A stretch of 64,000 nucleotides of DNA from Burkholderiales bacterium. GTDB taxonomy: Bacteria; Pseudomonadota; Gammaproteobacteria; Burkholderiales; SG8-39. The DNA lies in assembly GCA_027493935.1 (NCBI GenBank), contig JAOSJV010000012.1, positions 390,020-454,019 on the forward strand. Reading direction: 5' to 3'. Under the pieces are notes generated by a model that had not been told where the DNA came from, ran no database searches, and saw nothing but the letters and a program-made list of their open reading frames with translations. Each line of letters begins with the position of its first letter. The first letter of the stretch is position 1. The position numbers and the translations under genes were made by a program. Positions 10,393 to 19,946 of the stretch are shown piece after piece.

Positions 10393-10658
10393 CTACCCGC
10401 GGCGCGGCGCGCTGCGCTCCTCGTCGGGCGGCAGCGGCCGCGCGCCGGGCGGTGCCGCAGTCTTGTCGCGCAGCAGGTCGCCGAGAAGCATGAACGGCCC
10501 GGCGATCACCAGGGCGAGCAGCAGGCGCCAGCCGATCGCGAGCTCGGCGGCGAGCATCCAGACGCCGGCGGCCGCACCGAAGCCGACGAGCGCGAGGATC
10601 GCCGCGCCGAGCGGAAAACTGCGCGACGGGGCGATCGTGGAGGGGGTGCGTGGGGCAT
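10393..10658 (-). CDS. small two-helix membrane protein, unknown (frameshift in poly-C)
   Basis: The frame encodes SRSFPLGAAILALVGFGAAA and LAIGWRLLLALVIAGPFMLL, two hydrophobic helices with a short turn, followed by a charged tail with GDLLRDKTAAPP and a proline-rich end. In its own frame there is no start codon before a TGA, but ATG 10658 (MPHAPP) joins it if the five-base C run at 10641-10646 is one base short. About 88 residues. It is downstream of the 2-hydroxyacid oxidase on the same strand. No family recognised. Confidence 0.5.
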
Positions 10659-10717
10659 GCGCGGGCCGTAGCGCGCATCATCGCACGGCGGCGGCCGCGC
10701 GCCGCGCGCGCGACCGC

Positions 10718-11870
10718 TCAGGCGCGCTGCATGCAGCGTGCGTCGAGCGCAGCCACAGTGCGGCAGCCGAGCAGCGCCATCGTGCGCGTGAGCTCCTCGG
10801 CGAGCAGCCCGATCGCGTGCCGCGCGCCCGCCTCCCCGGCGGCCGCAACCCCGTACAGCGTCGCGCGGCCGACGAGCACGCCGCTCGCGCCGAGGGCACA
10901 CGCCTTGGCGATGTGCGAGCCGCGCCGCACGCCGCCGTCCATCAGCACCGCGAGCCGTCCGGCGACCGCGCGCACCGCCTCGGGCAGTGCATCGAGCGGC
11001 GCCACCGTGCAGTCGAGCTGGCGGCCGCCGTGGTTCGAGACCACGATGGCGTCGGCGCCGACGGCGACCGCACGCTCGGCGTCCTCCCCCGGCGACGATG
11101 CCCTTCAGCACGAGCTTGCGCGGCCAGGCGTCGCGCAGGCGCTCGAGGTCTTCCCAGGTGACCGAGGGATCGAGCTGCGTCGCGATCATCGCGGCGAGGG
11201 TCTGCGTGCCCTGCTTGCCGCCGCCCCAGTCGGCCAGGTTCTCGATCGCCGGGATCCCGTGGGTGGCGACCTGCCACAGCCACTTCGGGTGGCCGACGAG
11301 CTCGAGGAAGTTCACGAGCCGCGGGCGCACCGGCACCGTGAACCCGCTCCGCGCATCGCGCTCGCGCTTGCCGCCGACGGCGAGGTCGCCGGTGACCACG
11401 AGCGCCTCGAAGCCGGAGTCGCGCGCGCGCCGGACGAGCTTCATCGTGTAGTCGCGGTCGCGCAGGACGTAGAGCTGGTACCACAGCCGCCCGCCCGCCT
11501 CGCGCGCGACGCGCTCGATCGAGCAGGTCGAAGGGGTGGCAAGCGTGAACGGCACGCCGCACGCCGCCGCCGCGCGCGCGAGCGCCACCTCGGCCCGCGG
11601 CCAAGCGAGGCCGGCGAGCCCGGTGGGCGCGATCGCGAGCGGCAGCCGGCTCGGCGCGCCGAGGAGATCGGTCGCCGTGTCGACCTGCGCGACGTCGACG
11701 AACACGCGGTGGCGCAGCTTCCAGCGGTCGAACGCGGCGCGGTTGTCGGCGAGCGCGACTTCGTCCTCGGCGCCGCCGTCGATGAAGCCGAAGATCGGGC
11801 GCGGCAGCCGGCGCGCCGCGAGCCGGCGCAGATCGTCGACCGAGACGACGCGCGACCAGTCGATGCCCAC
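10718..11870 (-). CDS. FMN-dependent alpha-hydroxy acid dehydrogenase/oxidase (frameshift at 11086-11090)
   Basis: Member of the L-lactate dehydrogenase/glycolate oxidase/mandelate dehydrogenase family, oxidising an L-2-hydroxy acid to a 2-oxo acid with FMN. The first frame holds the N-terminal barrel strands (LAIAPTGLAGLAWPRAEVAL, LWYQLYVLRDRDYTMKLV, LVVTGDLAVGGKRERD); the second holds the signature IVVSNHGGRQLDCTVAPLD with the active-site His-Gly-Gly-Arg, and VLMDGGVRRGSHIAKACALGA. The frames join if the CCCCC run at 11086-11090 is read as four, restoring VAGEDAERAVA. About 383 residues, normal. Substrate not predictable; the downstream neighbour is a small membrane protein and the upstream gene is pdxA-like. 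Confidence 0.88.
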
Positions 11871-11894
11871 GCGCCCGCCCTCACGCGCCGGCGC

Positions 11895-12905
11895 TCACGC
11901 CGTGGACTCGGCGCGGCGCGGCGCGAGCGCGATCGCCTCGCGCAGCGCGGCAAGCATGCTGCGCTCGTCGGCGACGCCCTTGCCCGCGATGTCGAACGCG
12001 GTGCCGTGGTCGACCGAAGTGCGGACCACCGGCAGCCCGACGGTGACGTTGACGCCGTGCTCGACGCCCATCACCTTGACCGGGCCGTGCCCCTGGTCGT
12101 GGTACATCGCGACGACGACGTCGAAGTCGCCGCGCCCGGCACGGTAGAAGAGCGTGTCGGCGGGCAGCGGACCCTCGACGTTCCAGCCGCGCGCCCGGCA
12201 GGCAGCCACCGCCGGCGCGATCTTGGCCGCCTCTTCCCCGCGGCCGAACAGCCCGCCCTCGCCGGCGTGCGGGTTGATGCCGCACACGGCGATGCGCGGC
12301 TCGGCGATGCCGGCGCGCACGGCCACCATGCGGGCGCGCTCGATCGTGCGCTGGACGAGCGGCGGATCGATGCGCTCGATCGCCTCGACGAGACCCATAT
12401 GCGTCGTCACGTGGATGACGCGCAGCTTCGGTGCGACCAGCATCAGCGACACCTCCGGCGTGCCGGTCAGGTGCGCGAGAAGCTCGGTGTGGCCCGGAAA
12501 GCGGTGGCCGGCGAGGTTGAGCGCCTCCTTGCTGATCGGCGCCGTGCAGATGGCGTCGACCGCACCGGCCGCTGCCAGTCGCGCCGCCCGTTCGATATAG
12601 CGGAACGCGGCCTCGCCGGCCGCCGCCGAGACCGCGCCGTACGGCAGTCCGGGCGGAACGAGTCCGAGATCAAGGCAATCGACGACGCCGAACGCGTAGG
12701 CCCCGTCGGCGGGTCCACCGACCGCCGCGACGCGCAAAGGCACCCCGCAGAGCGCGATCGCCTGCTCGAGCCGCGCGGCATCGCCCACGACCAGCGGGCG
12801 GCAGCGCGCGTAGACGTCCGCGTGGGCGAGCGCCTTGACCACCACCTCGGGTCCGACGCCGGCGGCGTCGCCCATGGTGATCGCGATGATCGGTCGTCGG
12901 TCCAT
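11895..12905 (-). CDS. pdxA: 4-hydroxythreonine-4-phosphate dehydrogenase family (PdxA)
   Basis: NAD-dependent, divalent-metal enzyme oxidising and decarboxylating 4-phosphohydroxythreonine in pyridoxal phosphate synthesis. The sequence shows ITMGDAAGVGPEV at the N-terminus, the metal-site histidine region LAGHRFPGHTELLAHLTG, CGINPHAGEGGLFG and MYHDQGHGPVKVMG. I take ATG 12905 (MDRRPIIAITMGD) as the start; the longer tracked ORF adds a low-complexity lead. About 336 residues, normal. The context (2-hydroxyacid oxidase downstream, not ksgA) leaves open that this is the catabolic PdxA2 paralogue acting on 4-phospho-threonate, rather than the biosynthetic gene. Confidence 0.88.
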   Translation of the reverse strand: MDRRPIIAITMGDAAGVGPEVVVKALAHADVYARCRPLVVGDAARLEQAIALCGVPLRVAAVGGPADGAYAFGVVDCLDLGLVPPGLPYGAVSAAAGEAAFRYIERAARLAAAGAVDAICTAPISKEALNLAGHRFPGHTELLAHLTGTPEVSLMLVAPKLRVIHVTTHMGLVEAIERIDPPLVQRTIERARMVAVRAGIAEPRIAVCGINPHAGEGGLFGRGEEAAKIAPAVAACRARGWNVEGPLPADTLFYRAGRGDFDVVVAMYHDQGHGPVKVMGVEHGVNVTVGLPVVRTSVDHGTAFDIAGKGVADERSMLAALREAIALAPRRAESTA

Positions 12906-12999
12906 GGTCGTTCCCGAACGGCAATTATCGCAGGCGTCGACCGCCCACGCCGGTCCGGCGCCGCGCCTGGTCGCACCTGTCGGATAATTCGCGCAGGCC

Positions 13000-13585
13000 A
13001 TGGCGCATGATCGCTTCGCGCGCAAGCGCACGCTCCTCAACGTCCCGATGCCGGAGCGGATCCGGGACGCGTGTCTTGCCTACCTCGAGCAAGGGCCGTG
13101 GAATCCGCGCTCGAGGGCGTACGCGCCGGTGGATCGCGAGGGCTTCGAGCCGCGCGCGGTGGGGGGCGGACTTCCTCGCCGAGGGCCTCGACTGGGAGGT
13201 GCGGCGCCTGCTCGGCATGCCCGACGACCTCTTCGTGTCCGAGACGCTGCTCGTCTACACCTCCTGCCTCGGGCGCCACGACGACGCGCCGTGGGAAGGC
13301 GAAGTGTTCGCCTACTGGATGCTGCGCTCGGACGGACTCGGGCTGCAGGTGGGCGGCCAGACCACGCGCGCCGATCGGCCCGGCGACGTAATCGCATTCG
13401 ACCCGATGCGCCGCCATGCGGTGCTGCCGGCCGGCCGGCGCGAGCTACGCGCGATCCACGCCGCCGACTGGGAGCGCCTGTGGTGCGGCATCAACTTCGT
13501 GATGCCGCGCGGGGAGTTCGACCGCTGGACGATGTGCCTCGCCGGCGTCGATCCGCTGGCTCGGCTTGGCGGCGGCGCCCGTTAG
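13000..13585 (+). CDS. unknown protein, possibly cupin-like (frameshift at 13161-13166)
   Basis: Two frames join at a run of six G (13161-13166) where four would give the continuous AVGADFLAEGLDWEVRRLLG. The rebuilt protein has about 194 residues, starts MAHDRFARKRTLLNVP at ATG 13000, and is divergent from pdxA. The segment QTTRADRPGDVIAFDPMRRHAVLPAG has the look of a cupin or 2-oxoglutarate-enzyme beta barrel, with a late histidine and glycine turns, but I cannot assign a family. Codon use matches its neighbours, so I consider it a real gene. Confidence 0.6.
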
Positions 13586-13878
13586 CGAACCGACCCCGGC
13601 GTTGGTCGTCGCCGCACCAGCGGGGATCCAGGAAGTTGTCCGTCGTGGGGACGACGGTTCGCACGCCGTTCGGCGAACTCTCCCGCAGCCGCGTGCGCGG
13701 GAATGGCGAACTTCTGCAACGCTTCGCGAACTGGAACCTATTTCCCACTGCGCATGGGGCCGCGAAAGAAGGGACGTATACGGGCCGGGTCGGAAGGGAA
13801 GGATCCAACCTCTTCCCTCGGACCGCTTGTCCGTACGACCCGGGTTCGGAACGAAGCGCGGCCGCGTTGCGATAGCGT
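13586..13878. other. intergenic stretch with palindromic repeat-like sequence
   Basis: These 293 bases between convergent genes have no supported ORF. They include GCGGGGATCCAGG and GTGCGCGGGAATGGCGA, which resemble scattered intergenic palindromic repeats that give false peptides such as PAGIQ. They also hold an AT-richer island (AACCTATTTCCCACTGCGC). Function unknown; possibly a transcription end for both convergent genes. Confidence 0.35.
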
Positions 13879-14091
13879 CTAGCCTTCTTCCTCCTCGTCC
13901 TTGCCCGCCTCCTCGTCCTCCTCGGCGGCGGCGGCGTCCTCGCGCACGCGGGCTTCCAGGTAGCTCTCGAACTCGTCGATGTCGGCGTACTCGTCGATGA
14001 AGTCCTGCAGCACCTCGATGACGGCGGCGTCGTCCCAGCCGCACTCCTCGGCGGCGTCCTGGACGAGGGATTCGATCGATTTGCTCGGCAT
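13879..14091 (-). CDS. small acidic protein, unknown
   Basis: A 70-residue ORF starting MPSKSIESLVQDAAEECGWD, with a predicted helical body (VIEVLQDFIDEYADIDEFES) and an extremely acidic tail ending EEDEEAGKDEEEEG. There is a single ATG and the third-position GC is like that of neighbouring genes, so I believe it is translated. Acidic, helical, no signal peptide: possibly a cytosolic binding or regulatory protein. I do not recognise the family. Confidence 0.6.
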   Translation of the reverse strand: MPSKSIESLVQDAAEECGWDDAAVIEVLQDFIDEYADIDEFESYLEARVREDAAAAEEDEEAGKDEEEEG

Positions 14092-14130
14092 AATGTGTGT
14101 CGCAAACTCCGCCTGGACGGTCCGCGAAGG

Positions 14131-14330
14131 CTAGCACGCGTGCGGCGCGGATTCCACCGCCCGGCGCCCGGGTCGGTCGATGTGCCTGCGCAGGAACGCG
14201 ACCGGGCGCTCGCCTGCGAGCCGGGCCGGATCGGCGCGTCCCGACCCGCCCTCGTCGCAGTTCAGGACGTGGCCGGCGCCCGCGTCGACATGGCTCTCGG
14301 TTGGCCACCGCGCCCCGCGAACGCGGCGCG
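14131..14330 (-). pseudogene. C-terminal remnant of a dienelactone-hydrolase-type protein
   Basis: Inside minus ORF 14131..14562 the last about 60 codons read HVDAGAGHVLNCDEGGSGRA then DPARLAGERPVAFLRRHID. This resembles the end of dienelactone hydrolase family alpha/beta hydrolases, where the catalytic histidine lies in GAGHAFNCD and is followed by a helix ending FLDRHL. Upstream in the ORF the translation is arginine-rich and not hydrolase-like, and the aspartate and cysteine motifs are absent. I read it as a 3' fragment of a lost gene. Confidence 0.4.
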
Positions 14331-14419
14331 CGGCGCCGGCTGCAAGGTCCGGCGAGCAGCCGACCGGCAGCAGCCGCACGGTGCCAGCCGGTCGGTGCGC
14401 AGACGCGGGCGGCGGCGGA

Positions 14420-14875
14420 TCAGGCCGCCGCGAGGCCGTCGCCGGGGTCGCTGCCGCCGCGATCCTTGAGCGAGGCCTTGCGCCAGCGCACGCCGCATTC
14501 CCGCTCGGTCGTGCGGTAGGCGCTGCGCGCCTCCTCGACCTCGACCGCGGTCTCGCAGCCAAGCAGCTCTCCGGTCGGGGTGATCACGACCGCGACGCAG
14601 TTGTGGACGTCGAACATCACGAAGATGCCGAGCGACTTCAGCGTCTCGCGCGAGAGCATCACCGTGACCAGGCGCTGCTGCTCGACGGCCTTGGCGAGAT
14701 CGACCAGCGTGTCGCTCGTGCGCGCGGCGATGTTGAGGCCGAGGAAGTTTCGCACGTGCTGGGCGCCGTCCTCGCTCAGGCGGAAGAGGTAGCGCATCCC
14801 GTACGGGCAGGCGCGGCCGGTGACGAGATCGAGCCCGTATAGGCGGAAATCACGGATCCTCCGGATGGCGAACAT
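14420..14875 (-). CDS. unknown 151-residue protein
   Basis: ORF from ATG 14875, MFAIRRIRDFRLYGLDLVTG. The middle alternates helix and strand (GLNIAARTSDTLVDLAKAVE, LKSLGIFVMFDVHNCVAVVI), a globular soluble fold without signal peptide or membrane helices. The C-terminus is charged and low complexity (WRKASLKDRGGSDPGDGLAAA). No family recognised. It stands alone on the minus strand, divergent from the EamA transporter gene downstream on the plus strand. Confidence 0.6.
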   Translation of the reverse strand: MFAIRRIRDFRLYGLDLVTGRACPYGMRYLFRLSEDGAQHVRNFLGLNIAARTSDTLVDLAKAVEQQRLVTVMLSRETLKSLGIFVMFDVHNCVAVVITPTGELLGCETAVEVEEARSAYRTTERECGVRWRKASLKDRGGSDPGDGLAAA

Positions 14876-15054
14876 GACGGTGCGATGGGCGGCTGTCCGC
14901 CCATGTTAACGCAACGGCCGCGCGCGGCGCGCGGCCGTTGCGGCGTCGACCGGTCACATTTCCTCCGCGGCGCCGCTGCGCGCCAGTTGTGGTTCGGCCG
15001 CGGCGGCGCTACCGTAGCGCCCGGTGGCACGGCCGGGGAGCGGCGTGCGTGGAG

Positions 15055-15900
15055 ATGTCCTGGACCGTGTTTGCGCTTGTCCTGCTCGCGGCCCTGCTGC
15101 ACGCGAGCTGGAACGCGCTCGTCAAACGCGGGCGCGACAAGCGGCTCGACACGGTCGCGATTGTGGCCGGGGCGGCCGCGATCGCGCTCCTCGTTCTGCC
15201 GACGCTGCCGGCGCCTGCGGCGGCGAGCTGGCCTTACCTCGCCGGATCCGCGGCGATTCACGTCGTCTACTTCGCCGGCGTCGTCGCATCCTATCGCGCT
15301 GGCGATCTCGGCCTGGTGTACCCGGTGATGCGCGGCTTGGCGCCGGTGCTCGTCGGGATCGGCGGCGCGGCGGTGGTCGGGGAGACGCTCGCGCTGGCGG
15401 GCTGGGCGGGCATCGCGCTGGTGAGCGCGGGCGTCCTGGTGCTCGCCTGGCCGCGCGCTGCGCCGGGCGGTGCCTCGACCGCCCGCGCGCTCGCCTATGC
15501 GCTCGGCACCGCGGTCCTGATAGCGCTGTACACCATCATCGACGGCCTCGGCGCGCGACTGTCCGGTTCGCCGGGCGCCTACGTGCTCTGGATGCTGCTC
15601 GGCACCGGCGCGGCGATGACCGCCTACGCGCTCGCCCGCGACGGACGCGTCGTTGCGGCGCACCTGCGCGGCGCCTGGGGCCTCGCCGCCGGCGGCGGCG
15701 CGATGCTCGCTGCGGCCTACGGCCTCGTGCTGTGGGCGATGACCGCGGCGCCGATCGCGCTCGTCGCCGCGCTGCGCGAGTCCTCGGTCATCCTTGCCGC
15801 GCTGATCGGCACGGTGCTGCTCGGCGAGCCGTTCGGCCGGCGTCGGCTGCTCGGCGCCGCGCTGGTGGCCGCGGGCGCCGCAGCGCTGAAGTTGGGCTGA
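15055..15900 (+). CDS. EamA/DMT-superfamily transporter
   Basis: About 281 residues with roughly ten hydrophobic helices arranged as two repeats, each ending in the typical EamA signature (second repeat: [30 protein letters not shown]). Early [15 protein letters not shown] and [20 protein letters not shown] match the drug/metabolite transporter superfamily. Such proteins exchange or export small metabolites across the inner membrane; substrate not predictable. The start is placed at ATG 15055 ([11 protein letters not shown]) instead of the arginine-rich upstream extension in the track. It ends five bases before the convergent kinase gene. Confidence 0.85.
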   Translation: MSWTVFALVLLAALLHASWNALVKRGRDKRLDTVAIVAGAAAIALLVLPTLPAPAAASWPYLAGSAAIHVVYFAGVVASYRAGDLGLVYPVMRGLAPVLVGIGGAAVVGETLALAGWAGIALVSAGVLVLAWPRAAPGGASTARALAYALGTAVLIALYTIIDGLGARLSGSPGAYVLWMLLGTGAAMTAYALARDGRVVAAHLRGAWGLAAGGGAMLAAAYGLVLWAMTAAPIALVAALRESSVILAALIGTVLLGEPFGRRRLLGAALVAAGAAALKLG

Positions 15901-15904
15901 ATGC

Positions 15905-17863
15905 TCAGCCCTTGAAAGCGGCAGCGACGCGGCTGCCGACCGCGCGCAGCGCTTCGGTGATCGAACGCATGAGCGTCGCGTCGCCGGACTGCGCCTCGGC
16001 TGTCTTCTTCGGCCGCTCGGTGCGCATCAGCGCCGGCGCCTGCTTGAAGCTGTGGTAACGCTCGAGCGCCGCCACGATGTGGCTCTGCAACAGGGTGAGA
16101 TTCACCGGCTTGTTGACGAAGCGGAAAATGCGTGCCTCGTTGATCAGGCTGATGATCAGCTCGGAGTCCGACGCCTTGGTCGCCACGATCACCAGCGTCC
16201 CGGGGTGCTCGCGCTTGAGCACCTTGAAGAGCACCGTGTTGTCCACGCGCCGCGACTCGAGGTCGGCGACGAGCACCGCCACCTCCCGCTCGGCGAAGAT
16301 GCGCAGCGCCTCGTCGATGTCGACCGCGTGCTCGACGCGGGCGAGATCGCCGGCCATCTCGCGCGTGGCGCGCGCGAGCGCCGGATCGTCGAGCACCACC
16401 ACGGTCAGATCGTCGTCGCCCGTCGCTGTGGCGCGCGGCGGCGGACTCGCCTCGAGCGCGATCGCGATCGTCACCGCTTCGCCCACCGTGGACATCAGGT
16501 CCTCCTGGTTCCACGGCTTGTGGATGAACCGGTAGACCTCGCCGTCGTTGACCGAGCCCACGATCGCCGCGAGGTCCGAGTAGCCGGTGAGCAGTATGCG
16601 GACCGTGTTCGGCGCGACCGCCTTGACCTCGCGCAGCAGGTCGACGCCGAGCATCCCGGGCATGCGCTGATCGCTCACCACCACGTGGAACCGCTCGCGG
16701 CGTACCATGCCGAGCGCCTGCTCGCCGCCGGTCGCGGTGACGACCCGGTAGTTGTCCTTGAAGAGCGCGCGCAGCGCGTTCACCACCCGCTCCTCGTCGT
16801 CGACGAAGAGCAGCGCCGGACGCCGGGTCGCCACGACCGGCGCCGTGGGCACGGGCCCGGCGGCGGTGCCTGCATCCTCCGCCTGGCCGTCCGGGGCGCC
16901 GCCCTGCGCGTCGAGCCGAGCACCGAGCACCCGACGCAGCGCGGCCGCCTTGCCGGAGATCGTGCCGCCGTCGGCGACGCTGCTGTCGAGCGGGTTCGTG
17001 TCCTCGCCGTTCTGCTCCACGGCGAGCTGCTGCGAGACGCGCCCGCGGCTCTCGAAGGCCTGCAGCAGCGCCGCGGCGAACTGCCTGGCGTTGGGGTAGC
17101 GCTGCGCCGGCTCCTTGGCGAGCGCGCGAATCAGGACCGCGTCGATCTCGCGCGGCAGCCGCGGCTCCAGGCTGGAGGGCGGCGGCGGCATGTCCTCGAG
17201 GATCTTCTTCATGAGCGGCGCGCCCTGGCCGTCGAACGGCCGGCGCCCGGTCAGCACCTCGTAGACGATGACCGCCGCGGAGTAGATGTCGCTCCGCTCG
17301 TCAGCGACGCCGCTGAACTGCTCGGGCGCCATGTAGAACGGCGTACCGAGCACCTCGCCCATCTTGGTGAGGTGCGATGTCTCGAGCCGCGCAATGCCGA
17401 AGTCGCTGATCTTGGCGACGCCCATGTCGCTGATCAGCACGTTCGCCGGCTTGATGTCGCGATGGACCACACCCTGCATGTGCGAGTATTCGAGCCCGTC
17501 GAGCAGGTGGATCAGGATCTCGGGAAACTCCTTCAGCTCCGGCCGGTAGCCGGAGCGGATGTGCTCGCGCAGCGCGCGCCCGCTCACCAGCTCCATCGCG
17601 ATGAACGCGCACTCGTCGTCCTCGCCGTACTCGTAGATCGCGACGATGTTGGGGTGGTGCAGCTTGCCGACCGCCTGCGCCTCGCGCTTGAAGCGCTCCA
17701 GCACCGCCGCGCTGTCGGCCGCGTCGAGGTCGGCCTTGCGGATCACCTTCAGGGCGACGTAGCGCTGGATCACCGGGTCGTAGCCCCGGTACACGACGCC
17801 CATCGCACCCTTGCCGAGCTCGCCCACGAGCTCGTACTTGCCGATCCGGGCGACGGCGCTCAT
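15905..17863 (-). CDS. Ser/Thr protein kinase fused to two receiver domains (STK-REC-REC)
   Basis: A 652-residue cytosolic signalling protein. Residues about 8-270 are a complete eukaryote-like kinase: glycine loop [22 protein letters not shown] lysine, catalytic loop [18 protein letters not shown] and MAPEQFSG. A low-complexity linker (about 270-345) leads to receiver domain 1 (about 348-460) with [11 protein letters not shown], phospho-acceptor in [18 protein letters not shown] and HKPW. Receiver 2 (about 484-600) is more diverged ([26 protein letters not shown]). The start (ATG 17863, [19 protein letters not shown]) overlaps the TGA of the upstream histidine kinase (ATGA), so the two are translationally coupled. 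The 1340-codon ORF in the track merges this gene with antisense-like frame upstream. Likely role: integrates His-Asp phosphorelay with Ser/Thr phosphorylation (inference). Confidence 0.9.
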   Translation of the reverse strand: MSAVARIGKYELVGELGKGAMGVVYRGYDPVIQRYVALKVIRKADLDAADSAAVLERFKREAQAVGKLHHPNIVAIYEYGEDDECAFIAMELVSGRALREHIRSGYRPELKEFPEILIHLLDGLEYSHMQGVVHRDIKPANVLISDMGVAKISDFGIARLETSHLTKMGEVLGTPFYMAPEQFSGVADERSDIYSAAVIVYEVLTGRRPFDGQGAPLMKKILEDMPPPPSSLEPRLPREIDAVLIRALAKEPAQRYPNARQFAAALLQAFESRGRVSQQLAVEQNGEDTNPLDSSVADGGTISGKAAALRRVLGARLDAQGGAPDGQAEDAGTAAGPVPTAPVVATRRPALLFVDDEERVVNALRALFKDNYRVVTATGGEQALGMVRRERFHVVVSDQRMPGMLGVDLLREVKAVAPNTVRILLTGYSDLAAIVGSVNDGEVYRFIHKPWNQEDLMSTVGEAVTIAIALEASPPPRATATGDDDLTVVVLDDPALARATREMAGDLARVEHAVDIDEALRIFAEREVAVLVADLESRRVDNTVLFKVLKREHPGTLVIVATKASDSELIISLINEARIFRFVNKPVNLTLLQSHIVAALERYHSFKQAPALMRTERPKKTAEAQSGDATLMRSITEALRAVGSRVAAAFKG

Positions 17864-19815
17864 CGGGCGGCGGTGGCAGGCAGGCGGTCCGGTACGGACG
17901 CCGCCGCGTCGCCGGCGGCGGGCACCTTCGGCAGGATCACGCGGAAGCGCGTGCCCACCCCGGGCTTCGAGTCGACCTCGATGCGCCCGCCGTGGTCCTC
18001 GATGATCTTGTACGAGATCGACAGGCCGAGCCCGGTGCCCTTGCCGACCTCCTTGGTGGTGAAGAACGGATCGAAGATCCGCGGCAGGACGTCCTGCGGA
18101 ATGCCGTGGCCATTGTCGCTCACCTCGACCATCACTTGCCGGTCGCCGTGGAGCGCCGTGCGCAGCGTGATCACGCCGCCCTCGGCGGGCGTCGCTTGCG
18201 CCGCGTTGGTGATCAGGTTCAGGAAGACCTGGTTGATCTGCGAAGGCGAGCAGCTCACCTTCGGCAGCGCCCCGAACATCGTTCTCACGGTCTTCTGCTT
18301 CAGCTGGTTGCGGGCGATGTTCAGCGCGCTCTGCACGCCTTCGTTCAGGTCGAATTCTGCCACCTTGCTGCGGTCGAGTCGCGCGAAGTTCCTCAGGTTG
18401 GTCACGAGCTCCGCGATCTGGCCGATACCGTGCAGGCCATCGGTCACGAGCGTGCGCAGCTCCTCGAGCCTGCCGTGCCGGTTGGCCTGCTCCACCAGCG
18501 CCGACACCCGTGCAAATTGCGCCGAGAGGTCGGCTTCCGAGCTCGCATCGGAGCGCAGGAGCTCGAGCAGCCGCTCGGCGCCGGCGGCGAGCTCGGCGAG
18601 CAGCGGCATGCGGCCGCTCACGGTGTCGAGGCTCGCCTTCACGTAGGCGAGCGGCGTGTTCACCTCGTGCGCGACGCCGGCAACCATCTGGCCGAGCGAG
18701 GACATCTTCTCGCTTTGGATCAGCAGCACTTCCTGCTCCTTGAGCTGGGCGAGCGCATCGGAGAGCTCGCGCGTGCGCTCCGCAACGCGCCGCTCGAGAC
18801 CCTCGTTCGCCTCGCGCAGCAGCTGGTTGATCCGGTTGATGACCGCATAGCTGCGCGCGAGGCGCCAGCCGAGATAGGCGGCCAGCACGAGCAGCAGGCC
18901 GGAATAGACGAGGAGATAGAGCCGGTAGCGCTCGGCCTCGACGATCGCGTTGCCGAACTCGGTCTCGAACGCCTTGGTGAGCGACTCCAGGCGCGGCCCG
19001 GTCGAGGCGAGCAGCGCGTCGCCGAAGAGCATGCTCTCGGTGCGGCGGTCTGCGAAGGTTCGCCGCGCCGCATCGGCGAACTCGGCGACCGACTCGCGCA
19101 GCGGATCGCCCGCCTCCGGCAGCGCAAGCTGCGCGATCGCGCGCTCGGCCGCGGCCGCGACCGCGGCGCCCGGCTGGGCGGCATACGCGAGCGTCGCCGC
19201 TGTGGCGCGCTCGAGCGCGCGCTCGAGCGCCGCCGGCAGCGGTGTCCGGGTCGCAGCGCGCTCGCTCGCCTCGGCGGCGAGCGCATCGCCCGTCCGGACG
19301 AACCGCGCGAGCGACGCGCGATAGGCGCGGTTGGCATCGAGGAACGCGTCGACCGCGCCGGCCTTGGCGTCGAAGGCAGCGCGCAGCGCCGCGAGGCCCG
19401 GCGCACCGAGCAAGCCACCCATATCGAACGAGCGCTGCGCGAGCTGCGCCTGCAGCCGACCGACCGCCGGCAGGTTCGCCGCTGCGCGCGTCGCCGCGAG
19501 TTCCGCATCGCTCATGGCCTGGGGCGCGAGCCGCGCGCCGATCAGGCGATCGTTCCAGCGCTGATCGATCTCCTTCAACTCGCGCAACGCGCCGAGCACC
19601 TCGTTCGCCGCGCCGAGATCCACCGAGCGCGCCTGGAAGTACAGGTAGAGCCATCCGCCCACGACCACCACTGCGAGCGTCGCCACCGCGAGATAGCGGA
19701 ACGGCCGCCCGATCTGCGCGCCGAGCGCGACCGCGCGGCGCGCGGACGCGTCGGCTGACCGCGCCGCGGATGCCGCGGCTTCGGTGGAGGCGGGACTCGG
19801 CCAGAGTCGGAACAC
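17860..19815 (-). CDS. membrane sensor histidine kinase
   Basis: A 651-residue sensor. A membrane helix at about 42-60 ([20 protein letters not shown]) and another at about 303-320 ([19 protein letters not shown]) enclose an alanine-rich, helical periplasmic domain of about 240 residues, unlike PAS or Cache. A coiled coil ([19 protein letters not shown]) leads to the dimerisation/phosphoacceptor segment [14 protein letters not shown], then ATPase boxes [39 protein letters not shown]. The ATPase type with FFTTK and GTGLGL is like NtrB/DctB-class kinases. The gene overlaps the STK-REC-REC gene by four bases; that protein's receivers are the obvious phosphotransfer partners. A TATACT-like box lies about 45 bases upstream (19858-19863), weakly supported. 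Confidence 0.92.
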   Translation of the reverse strand: MFRLWPSPASTEAAASAARSADASARRAVALGAQIGRPFRYLAVATLAVVVVGGWLYLYFQARSVDLGAANEVLGALRELKEIDQRWNDRLIGARLAPQAMSDAELAATRAAANLPAVGRLQAQLAQRSFDMGGLLGAPGLAALRAAFDAKAGAVDAFLDANRAYRASLARFVRTGDALAAEASERAATRTPLPAALERALERATAATLAYAAQPGAAVAAAAERAIAQLALPEAGDPLRESVAEFADAARRTFADRRTESMLFGDALLASTGPRLESLTKAFETEFGNAIVEAERYRLYLLVYSGLLLVLAAYLGWRLARSYAVINRINQLLREANEGLERRVAERTRELSDALAQLKEQEVLLIQSEKMSSLGQMVAGVAHEVNTPLAYVKASLDTVSGRMPLLAELAAGAERLLELLRSDASSEADLSAQFARVSALVEQANRHGRLEELRTLVTDGLHGIGQIAELVTNLRNFARLDRSKVAEFDLNEGVQSALNIARNQLKQKTVRTMFGALPKVSCSPSQINQVFLNLITNAAQATPAEGGVITLRTALHGDRQVMVEVSDNGHGIPQDVLPRIFDPFFTTKEVGKGTGLGLSISYKIIEDHGGRIEVDSKPGVGTRFRVILPKVPAAGDAAASVPDRLPATAAR

Positions 19816-19946
19816 GATCGCGGGTCTTGTCTTCTAATCGGCTGTTTTTGTTCGCAAAGTATATGCCAACGCGGCTGCGTCCGAGCCGCGGGCGAGCCTC
19901 CGATCGGTACGATTCCGCACTGCGCAACCCCGCATGTGCGGCGCCG

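Noticed and set aside
15905-19927. 1340-residue single protein spanning both kinases
   Set aside because: Its first 680 residues are the out-of-frame shadow of the histidine kinase. The true starts and the ATGA overlap show two genes.
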